A stretch of 64,000 nucleotides of DNA from Sclerodactyla briareus (GCA_026419785.1 JAODTK010005465.1:62001-126000), one strand, 5' to 3'. Counted from the stretch's first letter, positions 11,274-23,856 are shown. Made by a program: numbers and translations. The notes: generated from the sequence alone by a model not told the origin.

Positions 11274-11760
11274 ATTGACTCATTTTATGTAAATTATTGT
11301 TTAAGCTCGTTAGCAGGATTACGCCAGAACCTGGATGACAGGTTCGCTGAATTGATTAGATTTTCAGCCTTAAAAAGATGGACTATTGGTGGTCTAAATT
11401 GCATAATTTGTGCGAATTCTTCAAGTTTGTCGGATTCTCTCGAAAATTGGGGGATGTGGTCTACCATGGTTCCCGAGAAATTTAAAAGTGAAGTCGGGGT
11501 CACTGGAGGTCATTTAATGCGTTCAATTTGCATGATTTATGCAATTTTGAAAGTTCGTTGGATTCCACAAACTTGGTAGATGTGATCCACCTTTGATCCT
11601 GATCATTTTATAGGTACAGCTGGGGTCAGTAGAGGTCATGTATGTGCCTAATTTGCATAACATGTTCCAACTTGGTAAGAATTTCGCCAAACTCAGTAGG
11701 TATAGTCCGTTAACATTTTCTGGATTGATGTGTTTGATGTTCATGAATCTGATTGAATTC
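11274..11760 (+). repeat. Diverged 'ttagcaggatt' family repeat
   Basis: A fourth, diverged start (gctcgttagcaggattacgcc, 11,305) is followed by repeated ~120-bp motifs: ttgcataatttgtgcg..tcaagtttgtcggatt, gatgtggtctacc, gtcggggtcactggaggtca. Similar words recur at 31,350-31,860, 32,990-33,170, 54,400-54,700 and, in reverse, 21,300-21,590. It is a dispersed non-coding family. Confidence 0.7.
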
Positions 11761-13059
11761 CATCATATAATAGCTTCTGTTAGAATAAGATCGCATGGGG
11801 ATAGTTGGTGTGTGGGGAGGCGGGAGGCGGGGAGGGTGTTTGCTGCCTGGCGGGGGGAGGGGAAATGTCCTGGCTGCTTGGAAAATACAAGGCAAAGGCA
11901 AAGGAGCCCGGCTGCTAAGGGGATTTGAAACATTTCAAGTTGGAATTTTGGGTCAAAGAGAGAGTTGACTGAGCGATGAAACTATTCAAAGAGAAGAGTG
12001 GGGGGGGGGGGCATGGAGAAGGAAAAAACAGTTAAGGGACTTTTGTAAATTAAGAGTCAAACTTATGGTTCAGTTTTTTTAGGAATTTTATGTGTTATAT
12101 GTGAAAATATGTGATGTTCCTTTGACATGACGATGGCCAACATGAACTAGTTGGTTGTGTATAGTATGTAGTGTAGTGAATAATAAACCACCGATCGCCC
12201 AACCAGGCGAGAACTATGGCGATCGCCTTGTAATGTATAGTTTGGACTATGTTGCTTTAAGTCAAACCAATATAGACCAGTTACAATTAGCCAAAAGTTG
12301 TTTTGTTGAACAGATGTTCGGTCTTGGCAAAAGAGCACGTCCCAGCGCCTTACTGCAGTCTTGTATTACTGTATTCCCCGTATTGCTACTGTATTGAATG
12401 ACCATTTACACACGATTCGCCGACGAGAGATCATTGTGCCCAATTCTAAGCTATATAGTATACCAGGGATAGTCCCGGTAAAAAGCGGACACTGTTTTTT
12501 CGATCGAACGTTACCTTAGCAACACGATAAGAGAACAGTTTCGCGGAACTAATCAGGGTGGAATTATATCCAGCGAAATGGGCCGATTACGAGCGAGTAC
12601 ACAAAAATGGCCGAATGAGGGGATTTAGACTCGCTTTTGATAGTGACCTTCATCGTAGCATATTGTTGCTCAATATTGTTGCTTCGGAATTTGTGATGGC
12701 GCTGATATTATGGAAATGAGATGGATGCATACATCAATTACGCACGGCATAAGTGTGTCCGCTTTCTAGTCAGGTTCTAGGATCGGATGTCAGCGACGGG
12801 ACAGCCTGGGAAATCATGGAATCCTTCTTGAATTCATAATTTTGAAAAGTTGATCGATCTATTATATACTTGTACACATCCTAATTGCCCATTTGAGTGC
12901 ATTTCCTCTGTTATTTTCCTATTGGAATTGAGAAAAATTGACGCCAATACTCTTAAGTGTCCGTCAATGCCAGGAGACCAGTATATATTACTAAAAATAT
13001 CATGATTACCTGTTATCTCGTGACGCCGGCCTCTTGTAAACATGAGGGTTTCTCCAGTT
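11761..13059. other. Mostly unrecognised sequence
   Basis: It contains a G-rich stretch (11,805-11,870), a poly-G run (12,000-12,011) and a weak MITE candidate annotated separately. Open frames stay below 125 codons and show no domains. Confidence 0.45.
12476..12771. mobile_element. Weak MITE candidate
   Basis: The left end (12,476-12,492) contains aaaagcggacac and the right end (12,755-12,771) contains gtgtccgcttt, its inverted match. Overall 13 of 17 positions pair. The interior (about 260 bp) has no coding potential and no clear target-site duplication. The pairing is short enough that chance is not excluded. Confidence 0.35.
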
Positions 13060-13084
13060 AGCCTGATAAGCAGTGTTGCAGTCG

Positions 13085-13185
13085 AGCCGCGGCATTCCGA
13101 TTGCCAAGGCCGAGGTCGCACCTCGACGCCATGCCGAGGCCGAGGCCGCACCCCTCGAGGCCAGGACCGAGGCCGAGGCCGGCAA
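13085..13185. repeat. GC-rich minisatellite, GCCGAGG units
   Basis: Irregular repeats of gccgagg / cgaggcc produce a strongly GC-rich island in AT-leaning flanks. The 114- and 121-codon minus-strand frames crossing it are rich in Arg, Pro, Ala and Ser because of this composition. Confidence 0.85.
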
Positions 13186-13317
13186 TAATAAAATAGCATG
13201 AAATATTAAATCCCCAGTGTTTAAATACATAAATATATTTGTTGTGTCTTCCCCATTGCTACAGCTAGTCATTTTGATCAATATATGGAGACAGAAAGGT
13301 TTAAAGTCCCAAAATTG

Positions 13318-13622
13318 AGAATTGAACAAACACAAATTGATATGCAACAACTTTTATTCTGGAGCAGTACTCAGAATAAAAAGATATGCAGTTGCATACG
13401 TAATGAGATTTGCCTAGAAACAAGATAAAGGTTACATTCTCATATCAAAAATCATGAATAACAAACAACTTTACCACCACCTCAATGACACAAGATGAAC
13501 CCCATTTACCGGCCTAGGGTTTCGCCACCACGTCGGTTTTTACATTGAGGTGTTGGCTGTGTTGTTTTACCCCAGTGCAGGAAAGAAAAAACAGTGCACA
13601 TATTAATGTTTTATCATGGCCA
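13318..13622. repeat. Dispersed repeat, copy 1 (partner at 16,250-16,502)
   Basis: Words shared in order with the partner: attgaacaaa, atatgcagt, tttaccaccac, gggttt..accac, acattgaggtgttg / acagtgaggtgttg, cagtgcagg, aatgtttt.tcatggcc. The right edge runs into gggcgtcgatcctggagggggggg (13,623 on). An inverted form of that edge lies at 16,022-16,075. Confidence 0.8.
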
Positions 13623-16249
13623 TGGGCGTCGATCCTGGAGGGGGGGGGACAGGGGGACACGTCCCCCCACTTTTCGAAGTGGGGGGATATCAATCAAAAT
13701 GCCCCCCCCTTTTTGATCCTCGATGAAGACGAAACTAAATGTCGCTACACACGTATCCGTTAAAGTGGCTGTGTGGGCTGAAAAATATTGAGAAAGCAGC
13801 CTCACAATGACCACCGGTGGCTTTTTTTTCGAACCCGATTCTCCAAAATTCGCGCGCTGAGCGCGCAAGACGACCTGAGACTGATTGTCTTGTAATGTAC
13901 GTGGGCGATGCATTTCGAAGGCATAATCTGGCGATATGAAGATTTTATGCCAGTTTTCTCACTCAGAAACCTAAGTGAGGACTATTCTTTGGGTTTTAAA
14001 ACAAAGGTAGATTCACAATAAATAAGTAAATGTCCATTGATTATAAACACGATAAATGGCCCACGATAGCAGCAGATTGACGATTCTCTTGTCGAAAGCC
14101 GATGATTGAGCAAACAAAAATTGTCAAGTTTGGACGTTGTGAGATTTTATCGTTGTCAAAGAAATATGCAAAAAAATTCGTCGTTTCGGATCCTGATGGT
14201 TGTTCGAGTCAGTACTGTAGGACACGTGCACGATAGCTGAGATCCTGTGAAAAAAATATTTTGAGTGCAATTTTGTAATTTGGGACAATTTTACAAATGC
14301 TTCCTAGACATCGCATTTCTAGCCAGCTTGAAGCATCGATAGACGATGCACTCGAAATTGGAACAATATATAGCTTGCACGTCAATTTCAACCAAAACAG
14401 TCCGTGGCCCCTGATCCGAAACGAGACAAGCAAACAATTGTGGAGTGCGTCGAGAGATTCACTACATTGTAATGCGCTATATAAGGAATAAATAGTTATG
14501 TAACAAGAAACCGGGCAGAAATGATAATCTAGCAAAGATGAGAAGCATTTTTAATCATAACTTACCAGGAAAAGTGCGAAAATTAGCACCTTTCGCCTGC
14601 GAAATATAATAATCAAGAGGGCAATTCTCCGGGTTGAAAGTTGAGGGTCCAGGTGGTAAGATAAAAACACATATTTACGGAGGACTTCCAAAAGTTGTGT
14701 CACAACCCACGAAGACTGCGCCTTGGATTGGGGAATAGTCCTAGCAGATACACCGTCTATTGCTGATTAGCAAACATTTATTCCATTCATTTTTTCAACC
14801 CCAAGTTTAGGCTTGAATATTGAAAGGCTATGCCCAATATAGTAAGATGGTATATCACGGGTGCGTACGAACCTCAAAAGAGGACAAATCAGTCATAATA
14901 TCGAGACTGTGTAGGCCGGGTGGCAGGATAATGTGAGAGTAAAAACACGCAACGAAAATACCCAAATTCGGAGACATAATGGAAAGAAATTTGGGCCAAG
15001 TTGAATGAAAAGTTTTTAATTATGAATTTGAGGCCGAAATTTTCGCTCGCATCGTCACTGAAGTATCGCATATAAACTGAAAGGGATCACTACCTTTTTT
15101 ATCTGGGTAAGTGTTCTGCCCCAATTTACTGAACTGTGAACCGTGTACTGTGCACCTGGCATTTATTATAGTGGGTGTGCGGTGGATCACAGTAATAAAA
15201 TAATTTGATCATCGTCTAAACTGATTCAGTTATGTTTAACCGAACAATAATTGCGTTGGAAATTGTCTTAAGTCCCACCTAATTCCGGTGCCGATGAAAT
15301 TCTGGACCCCACTAGGGCCGAATTCGAATGATTACCCATGTTTCATACCGAGGCTTGAATTTAAATCGAATGGCCAAAAGTGCATAAAGTTCCATGACGT
15401 TTTTCTACCCGGCGTGTGAATATTGCGATGTAATCTTCGAATCATTTTGTTCACTCGAATAATTTCAGAAGGGCCTTGGGCAGATGCCCCCCCCCCCCAA
15501 TTTGTCTGAGGTGGAAATTTCGGGCCGAAGATCGTAGGAAATTTTGGAAAGGAGAAAGGCAGGTGAAAAGCACGAATTTCTGCTGAAGTTTTCGATAAAA
15601 TGCCCGGAAAAAACATGCAAAAAATTCCCGCGCTTTGCGGCGCCGCTGGTAGTCTTCGATGACGGACTGTAAAATTCGGCAATATTTACTGCTTACCAAT
15701 TGGAATTGGTTCACGTAACGCCTATGTTTTTCCCGTCGATCCCACCCGGGGACGTTGGGAGACCCTCTGGATCCCAAGCAAACGAAGCAAGAGTAGAAGA
15801 GGTAATAAAAAATACCAGGTGATATGCAGTAACTCATCTTAGTATGCACAATGACAATTTTTTGTTCTGTCTCTTACTCAAATTACCACATGTAGATGGA
15901 TGCTATCGAGTCTAGCAAGCGGCACGTTTCCGGCGATCTGCAGGGTAAGAAAATCTCTAAGACTTCTTTGTACGCTTCGCGCAAACCGTGGTCGCGCTCC
16001 GCTGAGTTGGTCATTTGCATTCGATGACCCCCCCTCCCCCACATTTCAAAACGATCGACGCCCATTGCATGGCCCAATGTAGGTACCTGCCACCATTTTC
16101 ACCTCAGATATTCGGTATGCTAAGAACAAGGTTTTAAGTAAGCAATACATTGCAGTAGCTCAAATCTAACGCCAGAACCAAACGAAAGGCCACGTGGCTC
16201 ATTGATTCTTGAATACCTTGATGAAGTTCGTTGACCTCAGAAAATGAGA
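13623..16249. other. G/C-run repeat edge, then unrecognised sequence
   Basis: At 13,636-13,712 G runs and C runs alternate around acgtcccccca and aagtggggggatatc, a foldback-prone repeat edge. Further features are a gcgcgc-tga-gcgcgc palindrome (13,852-13,866), a C run at 15,487-15,498, and an inverted copy of the gggcgtcgatc edge at 16,022-16,075. Open frames reach 132 codons on the minus strand (15,451-15,849) and do not resemble a known protein. Confidence 0.45.
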
Positions 16250-16502
16250 TTGAACAAAACATAATTGAGAGCAACTCTATTTATTAAAGTTCAGTAGTCA
16301 GATCAAAAAAATATGCAGTGCAAAACTGTTAATGCGTGTGGTGTGAGATTTGCGATGAAAGTAGACTTCTCATCATCAAATTTACCACCATCAATGCAGA
16401 TAACACCATTACCGGGTCGCTTTTACCACCACAGGGTTTTACAGTGAGGTGTTGTTCACACAGTGCAGGGAAACGATGCACAGTATGAATGTTTTCTCAT
16501 GG
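16250..16502. repeat. Dispersed repeat, copy 2 (partner at 13,318-13,622)
   Basis: Same word order as the partner (attgaacaaa, atatgcagtg, tttaccacca, ttaccgg, ttttaccaccacagggttttaca, gtgaggtgttgtt, cagtgcaggga, tcatggcc). It is shorter, with several small deletions, and nothing in it is coding. Confidence 0.8.
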
Positions 16503-18777
16503 CCTATCAATTAACCTGCACCCATGCACCTCAGATATTTAGTTTGCTATGAACAAGGTTTCAAGTAAGCAATGCATTACAGTAGCTAAAACCTAACGAC
16601 AAAAAAAACCACAAAGCCAGAGGCCCAGTGAGTCCTGGATGCCTTGAAGTTCGTTGACATGAAATTGACTTTTGACCTGACCCCAAAACAATAGGGATAT
16701 GTATCGTTATGGGGGACCAAATACCAAATATATAAACAGTACATAGCAACACGTGAGAGAATTCCAGGGGAAGATAGAATGGCCGATTGAATACATCAAT
16801 GTTCCAAGTTGGGAGTGCTACAAGAACGTTTCTAACGGAAACGTTGTTTGGGTGACACCAAGGTTGACTGACATAAATACAAACTCCTCCTCCACTCTTT
16901 TACCAGCTCTTCGAGGTTTCTGTCTCCTCGAACAAGGTGATGGAAACCGTCCAAAGGAACACATGATCGTTGTGCACTGGCGGAGCCAGAATTTGATTGG
17001 GGGTGAGCTGGGGAAACGGTCTAGGGGAGGGGTGTCCCCTACCCTTGTGGAATTTTTTGAATTCTTAGGAACCCTCAGATGAAATTTGGTTAAACATTTG
17101 CCATCATTTGAAGTATTTTTTCTTATACGAAAAATCTTGTTCTTGAGAAGTGGGGTCAACTTTTCTATTTCCACGTGGCTTCAGATCATAGGACGTACAG
17201 GACTCTTCCATTTTTTCTTGGGGGCAGGAAATTCCCCCAAATCTGGGAATGAAGCCGCATGATGGGAAAGTACTTACCGCGCGCAAAACGCGTGAAAAAA
17301 TGCTTGTTTTGATTGAAAACTCCTCCTGAAATTTCGCCTTTGTCTGAATTTGATCATTTTCTGCCTGTAATTCGGCTCTCAATTTTTTATTTTTTCGGCT
17401 CCCTCATTGTGGACGAATGATCAACTGCTTGGTATGGAATTTGAGGGGTGTCTACGCTCCCTCCTTTAGGCCCGGCCTTAAAGCTGCCAAGGATTGTACC
17501 CAGGAGCTGACGCACAGGATCAACAATTGCAATATATTAAAAAACCTAAAAAAAACTTAATTTGCCCCAATCTCAAATAGTTATTATCGGTGTGTATTAA
17601 AAAGCAGACTACAAAACCACGGACGACTACTGCGCAGGGCGCGCGCAAATTTTTGCACAACTGTTGGTATTGACCAAAAAATTGGGATGTCAGCGGAGGA
17701 TTCGAGCAAAATTCTGACTAGCCAAATAGGGAAAGAGAGAGCCGCATAAGTGTCAAATGTTGTTGTCATTAAGTTGAAAAAAGTGAAAAAATAATTGGGG
17801 GGGAATTCGATATTGGAGGGGGGGGGGGAGGGGCATGGCCCCCGGCCCCCCCACCCTCTGGCTCGCACAGAATCGTTGTGATTTCCGTTAGCCAGGTCTC
17901 ACTAAATGACAGACTATGGCACATTACGAAATTTTGATGAGTATCTGGTGTTCGCATTGACAGTTATCCATCTTGTGCCGAGAGTTTCGTACCTCCCCAT
18001 AACAAAGAGGGCAGATAGGGTCGATTCTTGAGTGTCTTACTTCGTCGTTTCACCCCATCAAGGCCTTCGATTCTTGTGGCATGCATTTCCTTCGGGCAGT
18101 GCACTGATTCCACGGAGGGAGAGTAATGGGTTTTGCATTGTTGGTACCAATGCCTCGAAGTTCGGCTGATGCGTAAAGTAGCCTCGGGCTCGCTGTTTTA
18201 CTGAATTACACAAAACGAGGCAGTAGTACTGGGTGATTAAAAACCAGCCCCAAAAATAGGGTCAAACAGCTTCCAGACATCTCGGTACTTGTTTCGAACA
18301 AGAACGACACACAATAACCAGAGAAACAAAAAAACAGTAACACAGAGACAGATTGCAGACTGTTCGCCACTGGGCAGCGCCAAAAACACATGTGCGTAAT
18401 ATCATTCTATCCAGGAAAACGATATAGATGGACCCAAAAAGAAAATTCTTATAAAAACACATGTAGGGAAGACTGTAATCGTAAATATCCGTAGGGGGGG
18501 GGGGGGAGGGCGGCATTGTGCAGTACTGGCAAGTATCCTCCAAAAACATGGCACGCAAATTGTCCCTCTTATGCATTGCGAATCAAATTTCAGGTGGCGT
18601 CCGAATTACACTGTACTCGCGACATTACAATAATGGATGGTAACACACAAACGTAGGATGATTATACAGATGCTAATTTATAGATGCTGGATAAGTGGTT
18701 GGTAGGTATGGTTACTTTGGTGAGAGAAAGACAACAGAAATCTGGCTGAATGTTGACTTAATCAACAAAATTGGAAA
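16503..18777. other. Mostly unrecognised sequence with G-rich repeat edges
   Basis: It contains G/C-run edges near 17,020-17,045, 17,797-17,855 and 18,494-18,506, similar in style to other dispersed-repeat ends here. The longest frames (109 codons at 16,753-17,082; 118 codons on the minus strand at 16,818-17,174) overlap each other and resemble nothing known. Confidence 0.4.
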
Positions 18778-18955
18778 CAATCAATACATAACCATCTTTC
18801 TGTGTCGTCCATGTGTGACGTCATGCGGTTATGCGCAAATGGGATTCTCCCCAGTTTCTTGCCTTAAGGACCCAAGTTTTGGAAGGCCAATAAATCCACA
18901 TAGGAACAATCGTATTGAGATGAGTTTGGACATACGTAAGTTTTCCATTTGCCAG
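18778..18955. repeat. Dispersed repeat, copy 1 (partner at 26,215-26,390)
   Basis: In-order matches to the partner: tctgtgtcgt.ca, gtacgtcatgcg / gtgacgtcatgcgg, ttatgcgcaa / ttattgcgcaa, atccacataggaa..atcgtattga, ttttccatt. The partner has many single-base deletions relative to this copy. Two overlapping frames here are not preserved in the partner. Confidence 0.75.
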
Positions 18956-21279
18956 AATTATAACTGCAGTGCAATTAAAAACACTTATATGGATACGAGC
19001 TGTAGGGGAACCCTTTTGCATAGGGGCTTCGTATAATAGCCGTCCTGATGGGCGGGTTCAGTTGAATGGGACAAAGTATGCTTCGCACACATGTTCTAAT
19101 GCATTATGGTGCACTATGAGGTAATTGTATGTGATATAACAAGAACTGGAACAAAGTTGACAATTACTGAAAATGTGAATAAGTCAGATTACAGAAATAA
19201 CCCAAAAGTTTTACAACGCCTGGAATCTATCAGATCGTGGAAATCATTTTTTTGATATTTTGGTTTTGTCTATCGCCGTCTAGTCACTGTCATGGCCGCA
19301 CTCGATTACCCGTTAAAAAGAAGAGGTGCGACAAGGGAGGGCTTGCACCAGAGCGTACTAGTGACGAACTTTTTCTAATAACTGAAACATCCTTGGAATA
19401 TCGCGTCTCTGTTTTCAAATATTCCGGTTGCATTATCTCTTTGGTAAAAGGCACTAGAGCAAAAGAGACGAAGGAAGTTGTATAATCACACGTACGGGGA
19501 CATCCCAATCGTATTACCTAGGTGGGACACATATATCAGATAAATATATGTGCGATGTGAATATATTAAAAACGGGTTGCAATCGGTGGATGCAGCAGTA
19601 ACTTAGGTCAATTAGGGATATGCGTATGGAAATCAATCAATCGTGATTCTTCAAATTGAATTCATGGATATTTATGTTGTCCGCGATGTTCGAACATTGT
19701 TCTGAATCAAGCCAGTTCGGAGTTACAGTTTGTAATCGAGATGATAATGATAGTGTGTCAAAGGTCATAGTGCATAGGGGAGTGACCACAGTTTGATGTT
19801 GAACTTAAGTGTGCAAAACAATCTTCGAAACTTCCCCTGCAAAAAATCTATGAATCTGCCTTCACAAAACAAATTTCCCCCTCTAATTATCAACAAAACA
19901 TCCGAAAACATGGATGAATTGGTTTGCGTTTTCAAATAGTGGTGACAGTTCAAAAATAAGCCGTAACGATATTGTAGAGGGGGGGGGGGATTTTTTTCTG
20001 ACCGATCTCGTCTAGTCCTCCGAACTGTTTTGTGGTGAGCATGCGCACGCACTCAGAACTTCGAACTGGATTATTGTGTCCCATTTCTCAAGTTCCGACA
20101 GCAGGACTTGTGTCATACTAAAAAAGGTCAGTAACAAACTTAACTTTGGACACCAAACAAGAAAATGTTACAATTATTTTTCCAGTACGCGCGAAGTTCC
20201 TTCTTCCGGCAAATTTGCGGAAACCCATTAGCTGCGAACCCGGGGAAAGGAAAGGAGCGCGCAATATTCGCCACCCCCAATATTTACAAATCGACTCCTA
20301 TTGACTCTTATTTCCACCTTCATGGCTCATATGTCGGTGGTATGGGAGGGGATGGGGTCAGTGGCTTACAAAACGAAGCAGTCAAGTATTCGGTGCCTCT
20401 CGTTACTTTTCGTTTCGCGGCTCACAGTTCAGTTTAGTAGGAAGTTTAGTTTTATAGGTATACAGAAAGGAAGTAGAGTAGAAGAATCGAGTGCTGACAA
20501 AGTTCTCGAGGCGTGGCTGGTCACAGTACCTGACTGACTCCTGGCCACCGAAGCGGACACTCAATTCACATTCGCAGACGAGGCGATTATATAGACCCAT
20601 GCTCAGAGTCTGTACCAATGAAGTGTGAAAGACAGTTCTTTTTAGAGTGGAATATTCGAATAAATTGGGGAAGGAAAAAAGTCGGAATATCAGGTTGTCT
20701 GACAAACCATATATAGGCCTAATAATTAGTTAATGGCCCAAAGAACAACTATACGGATGGATTACAAGACTTGATTTTTGGGTTTTGTTGTTTTCTAAAT
20801 TTTCGATACAAGTCGAATGTAAAGTAGCGAGAAGCATACAATTGCAGTTATTCTTATCCAAACATCAATTTTGTTGCTAAACCCTCTGTCTCCCCCCAAA
20901 TGAGCAATTCACAAATGGCTCGATCCAATACGCGAGTGATAGGATGGACGAAGTAGGCATATTCCCATTTTCGTAAAATATCGATACTACCAGAGAAGAA
21001 TCGGTGATTCCAAAGCAAATGACACACACATGCATTACCGTGGATGACTCAGCCATGTTCCACAGTGCATCCATTGCGTTGCAACAAGAAAGCCTGACAA
21101 GATCAATAAACAGCATGCAGATAACGCACGCTACTGGCGTCGGACAGTGCAAGTGCAGTGGTGTGTGGCTGTGTATCGTTCTGGGATTTGAGAACAGTGA
21201 TCAGCAGATCAGGAGGAAATATTTTACCTCAATCAATCTTTCTATCACTTGTAGTTAGAGGCCAAAGGAATTCATTATA
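18956..21279. other. Unrecognised sequence
   Basis: No gene or repeat partner recognised. A poly-G run lies at 19,979-19,989. Frames reach 100 codons (minus, 20,403-20,705) without family resemblance. Confidence 0.4.
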
Positions 21280-21600
21280 CGCACCATGGGCCTACGTACG
21301 TTTTTCCCCTGTCTCCTCGTAATCGGCCCGTTGTGGACCTCGTTTATAGAAAACACATTAAGTTATGTCAAATTGACCACCATTGACTTAGAATTGCCCT
21401 ACCTGCTGTTCAGGACAAACTGTAACTTCCAAATTCTCCAAGTCTCGTTTAACTACAACAAAGTTGAACTGGAAAAATCGCATGAATTATGCAAATTTTT
21501 CTTGAAATGACCTTCAGGGTTTTCAGGACCAGCAACAATCCACATCCACTGAGTTTTGTTCAAATCCGACGAAGTCAGGATAATCGCGAGAAAACACAAA
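21280..21600 (-). repeat. Dispersed family repeat, reverse orientation
   Basis: Read on the minus strand it gives gacttcgtcggatttgaac, aaaactcagtggatgtgg, ttgttgctggtcctga, aaggtcatttcaag, ttgcataattcatgcg. The copy at 32,990-33,170 has the same words in the same order on the plus strand. It is non-coding and lies directly upstream of a LINE fragment. Confidence 0.7.
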
Positions 21601-21654
21601 TTTGACAAACTACCGCGCGACGAGTTGAGCCTCCTGCTGACCTGGAGTCTAAGT

Positions 21655-22593
21655 CCTCACCTTTAATGTACCAAATACAAGAACTGATTGTGGACTTCTA
21701 GCGGAACAGACATACAAAGGACCCTCTCATTATTAATAGTTCAGTAGTGAAACAGGTCCATTCATTCAAACTGTTGGGCACATTCATTAATATGGACAAC
21801 CGTCTCTTGAATGTCAACTTCTGATGAAATACTGAAGAAGAGACGTCAAAGGCTATTCTTTTTTACGGACTCCTAAATCTGATGTTGATGAACAGATCTT
21901 AATAAACTTTAATCGTGCAGTCTAGAAAATATTTTAACTACGAATATCCTGGTCTGGTTTGTTCGTGTGAGTCAAAGAGATCTAGGGAAACTACAATCCG
22001 TTATCAGTAACGCAGAACCGTCGGAACGTATCATTGGAACAGGGCTCCCATCTCTCCATTCACTGTACAAAGAGCGTACACTGAAGCGTGTTGGTTGTAT
22101 TTTGAAAGATGACTCTCAAACAGCAACTGCGTATTTTAGGTTCCTTCCGTCACTCCCGTCAGGCAATAGATTTCGTACTTTAAGAGGTTCTAGACGTTTT
22201 TACTGAAGTTTTTACTCTCCCGCGATGAAGATTTTCGATGCACCCCAATTAGTCGTTAACGGCGTTGCAGTTTGCTTGTTTTTTGTTTGTTCGTATTTGA
22301 CATGTACGTGTGCAGATTTCATTGGAATTTCATGCCTTTTGTTTACATATTCCTCATAGCCAGGTTTCACACATATTTATTGGCTCCTCTTTTTCTCGTC
22401 CATTATTTCATATTTCGATATCCATATCCCAGATTTGGGTTGCATACCGTCTATTGTTGTTTTTGTTTTTTTGTCTCGCTGTTTCATTGTTTGTAATTTC
22501 TTATTCGTGAAAGCTCTAATTTCATCCCGATTCCATTTGTATTTACGTGGCGATTGCTGAATTAATATATTTATCTATCTACTTATCTATCCC
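21655..22593 (+). pseudogene. LINE reverse transcriptase, C-terminal fragment (degenerate)
   Basis: This is the end of a non-LTR retrotransposon ORF2 of the CR1/L2/Rex-like type. From 21,666 the translation reads ELIVDF, an in-frame stop, then INSSVVKQVHSFKLLGTFI (SFKLLGTFI at 21,762-21,788), the conserved segment after the catalytic palm. After frameshifts and stops the frame resumes at 21,967 (QRDLGKLQSVISNA, PSLHSLYKER, CILKDDSQTA, LPSGNRFRTL) to a stop at 22,204. The family resemblance continues past that stop (SFYSPAMKIF), so it is probably a mutation. No FADD catalytic box is present. The 3' sequence ends near atctatctacttatctatc (22,570-22,589), a plausible simple-repeat tail. Recognition is by motif memory; the clade is uncertain. 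Confidence 0.85.
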
Positions 22594-23069
22594 GATGGGT
22601 TGGCGCGGGCTTGTAATTTGAAAATTTTTCGTCTGACAGCCCCCCCTCAGATCGCAGGCCTAAGTGTAAAAGCCTGTTTTGAAGGCAATAACAACATTCG
22701 TAAAATTTGAGATTCACGTTCCAAAAATGTTCCATTCAAGAAAAAATCAGTGAAAACGATATTGCCTTCTGTTCCTCGGGGTTACTCAAGAGATGTCTGA
22801 ATCTATTAGAAACTTGGATTCGAAGTGGGAAATGATATTTGCTCACATACTTCAAAGTTATGGCCCTTTGGAAGTGGGAATACACACATAATTAGGGCTA
22901 TGCGGAAAAGAAGTTAATGAATAAAAAAAGGCGGCGAGGCGACAGAACGGTCTGGGCATAAGTGCCAAGAAAGAGGGTGACAGGGCTTCCTGGCTAAAAT
23001 CCATATAAGCGGAGCGTCACATAGGTTGGCGCGGTGCGAACTCACGGAAATGGACCTCTCCCGGCGGCC
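22594..23069. other. Unrecognised, probably repeat-derived
   Basis: The stretch begins cccgatgggttggcgcggg and a ggttggcgcggtgcg word recurs at 23,023, so part of it may be the outer portion of the dispersed repeat that follows. No coding signal. Confidence 0.4.
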
Positions 23070-23856
23070 CGTTATTGTTTGTTAGACCGCATGTATACCA
23101 AGTTCCAAACCTGGCATTTTGTGATCATAAATTTTGTAATCGGTCTAAATTTTAACATTTTGTCTGACCTCGGTCTTGTCGCTGCCCCGATTTTCTACTA
23201 CTTTATACTACCGCACACCAGTGCGCGCGAAGCGCGGAATTTTTTTCCGGCACATCTGAAAACAGGATTTTCCACAAAATTGGGACATTCAGCTAGCTTT
23301 AATTAGCTGTACTGTCCAACCATGATATGACGTCATGCCCAAGGAGCAGGGAACTTCCGAGTGGCAGTTACTGGAGAAAACCTCCAAGCAGTCTGATAAC
23401 CTAGCTACTGCAGTTTGAAATCGCGCTGGTCGAAGAAGGAGGAAATGGACGGAGGCTTAAAGGTAGTAATCAGAAAGAGGTGATTGTAATTTTCAAGATC
23501 AATGAGCCGGATGTTGTTACATAATATCACCTCACAGATATGTATGAGATAGAGGGCCAATGAGGCAGAAAATTCCATAGAGTTTGTGGAAATGACGGGA
23601 GAGCAACCGCCTGGACGAAATCCGCAAAGCACGGATTTTGTTCACCTTTTAGTGCATTTGATGCGTATTTGGCACAATTACTGTCTCTCTGTGATAATTG
23701 TTTTTGTTTTGCGAGATCTATATCAAACTGGTATAGTCGAATACTGACTACAGAATATTTTTTTCGATAGTCAAAAATCAATTGTGGGAGGGGGCACAGG
23801 GGGAACATGGTTTTCGAAGTGGCACGTGCCCCTGACTCCTCTTGGCGACGCCACTG
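23070..23856. repeat. ~780-bp dispersed repeat, copy 1 (partner at 48,855-49,605)
   Basis: Collinear over its full length with the partner: aagttccaaa.ctggcattttgtgat, tttgtaatcggt, gcgcgcgaagcgc plus T run, aaaacaggatt..ccacaaaattgg, acattcagcta, gcagtctga, ctgcagtttgaaatcg, cacagatatgtatga, gggccaatgagg, gactacaga.tattttt, gggagggggcac, gtttcgaagt-type word. It ends in the exact shared end ggcgacgccactg (23,844-23,856). The minus-strand frames of 75 and 111 codons are not conserved between copies. Confidence 0.9.

Noticed and set aside
13006-13350. Arg/Ala/Ser-rich minus-strand frames
   Set aside because: They are produced by the GCCGAGG minisatellite.
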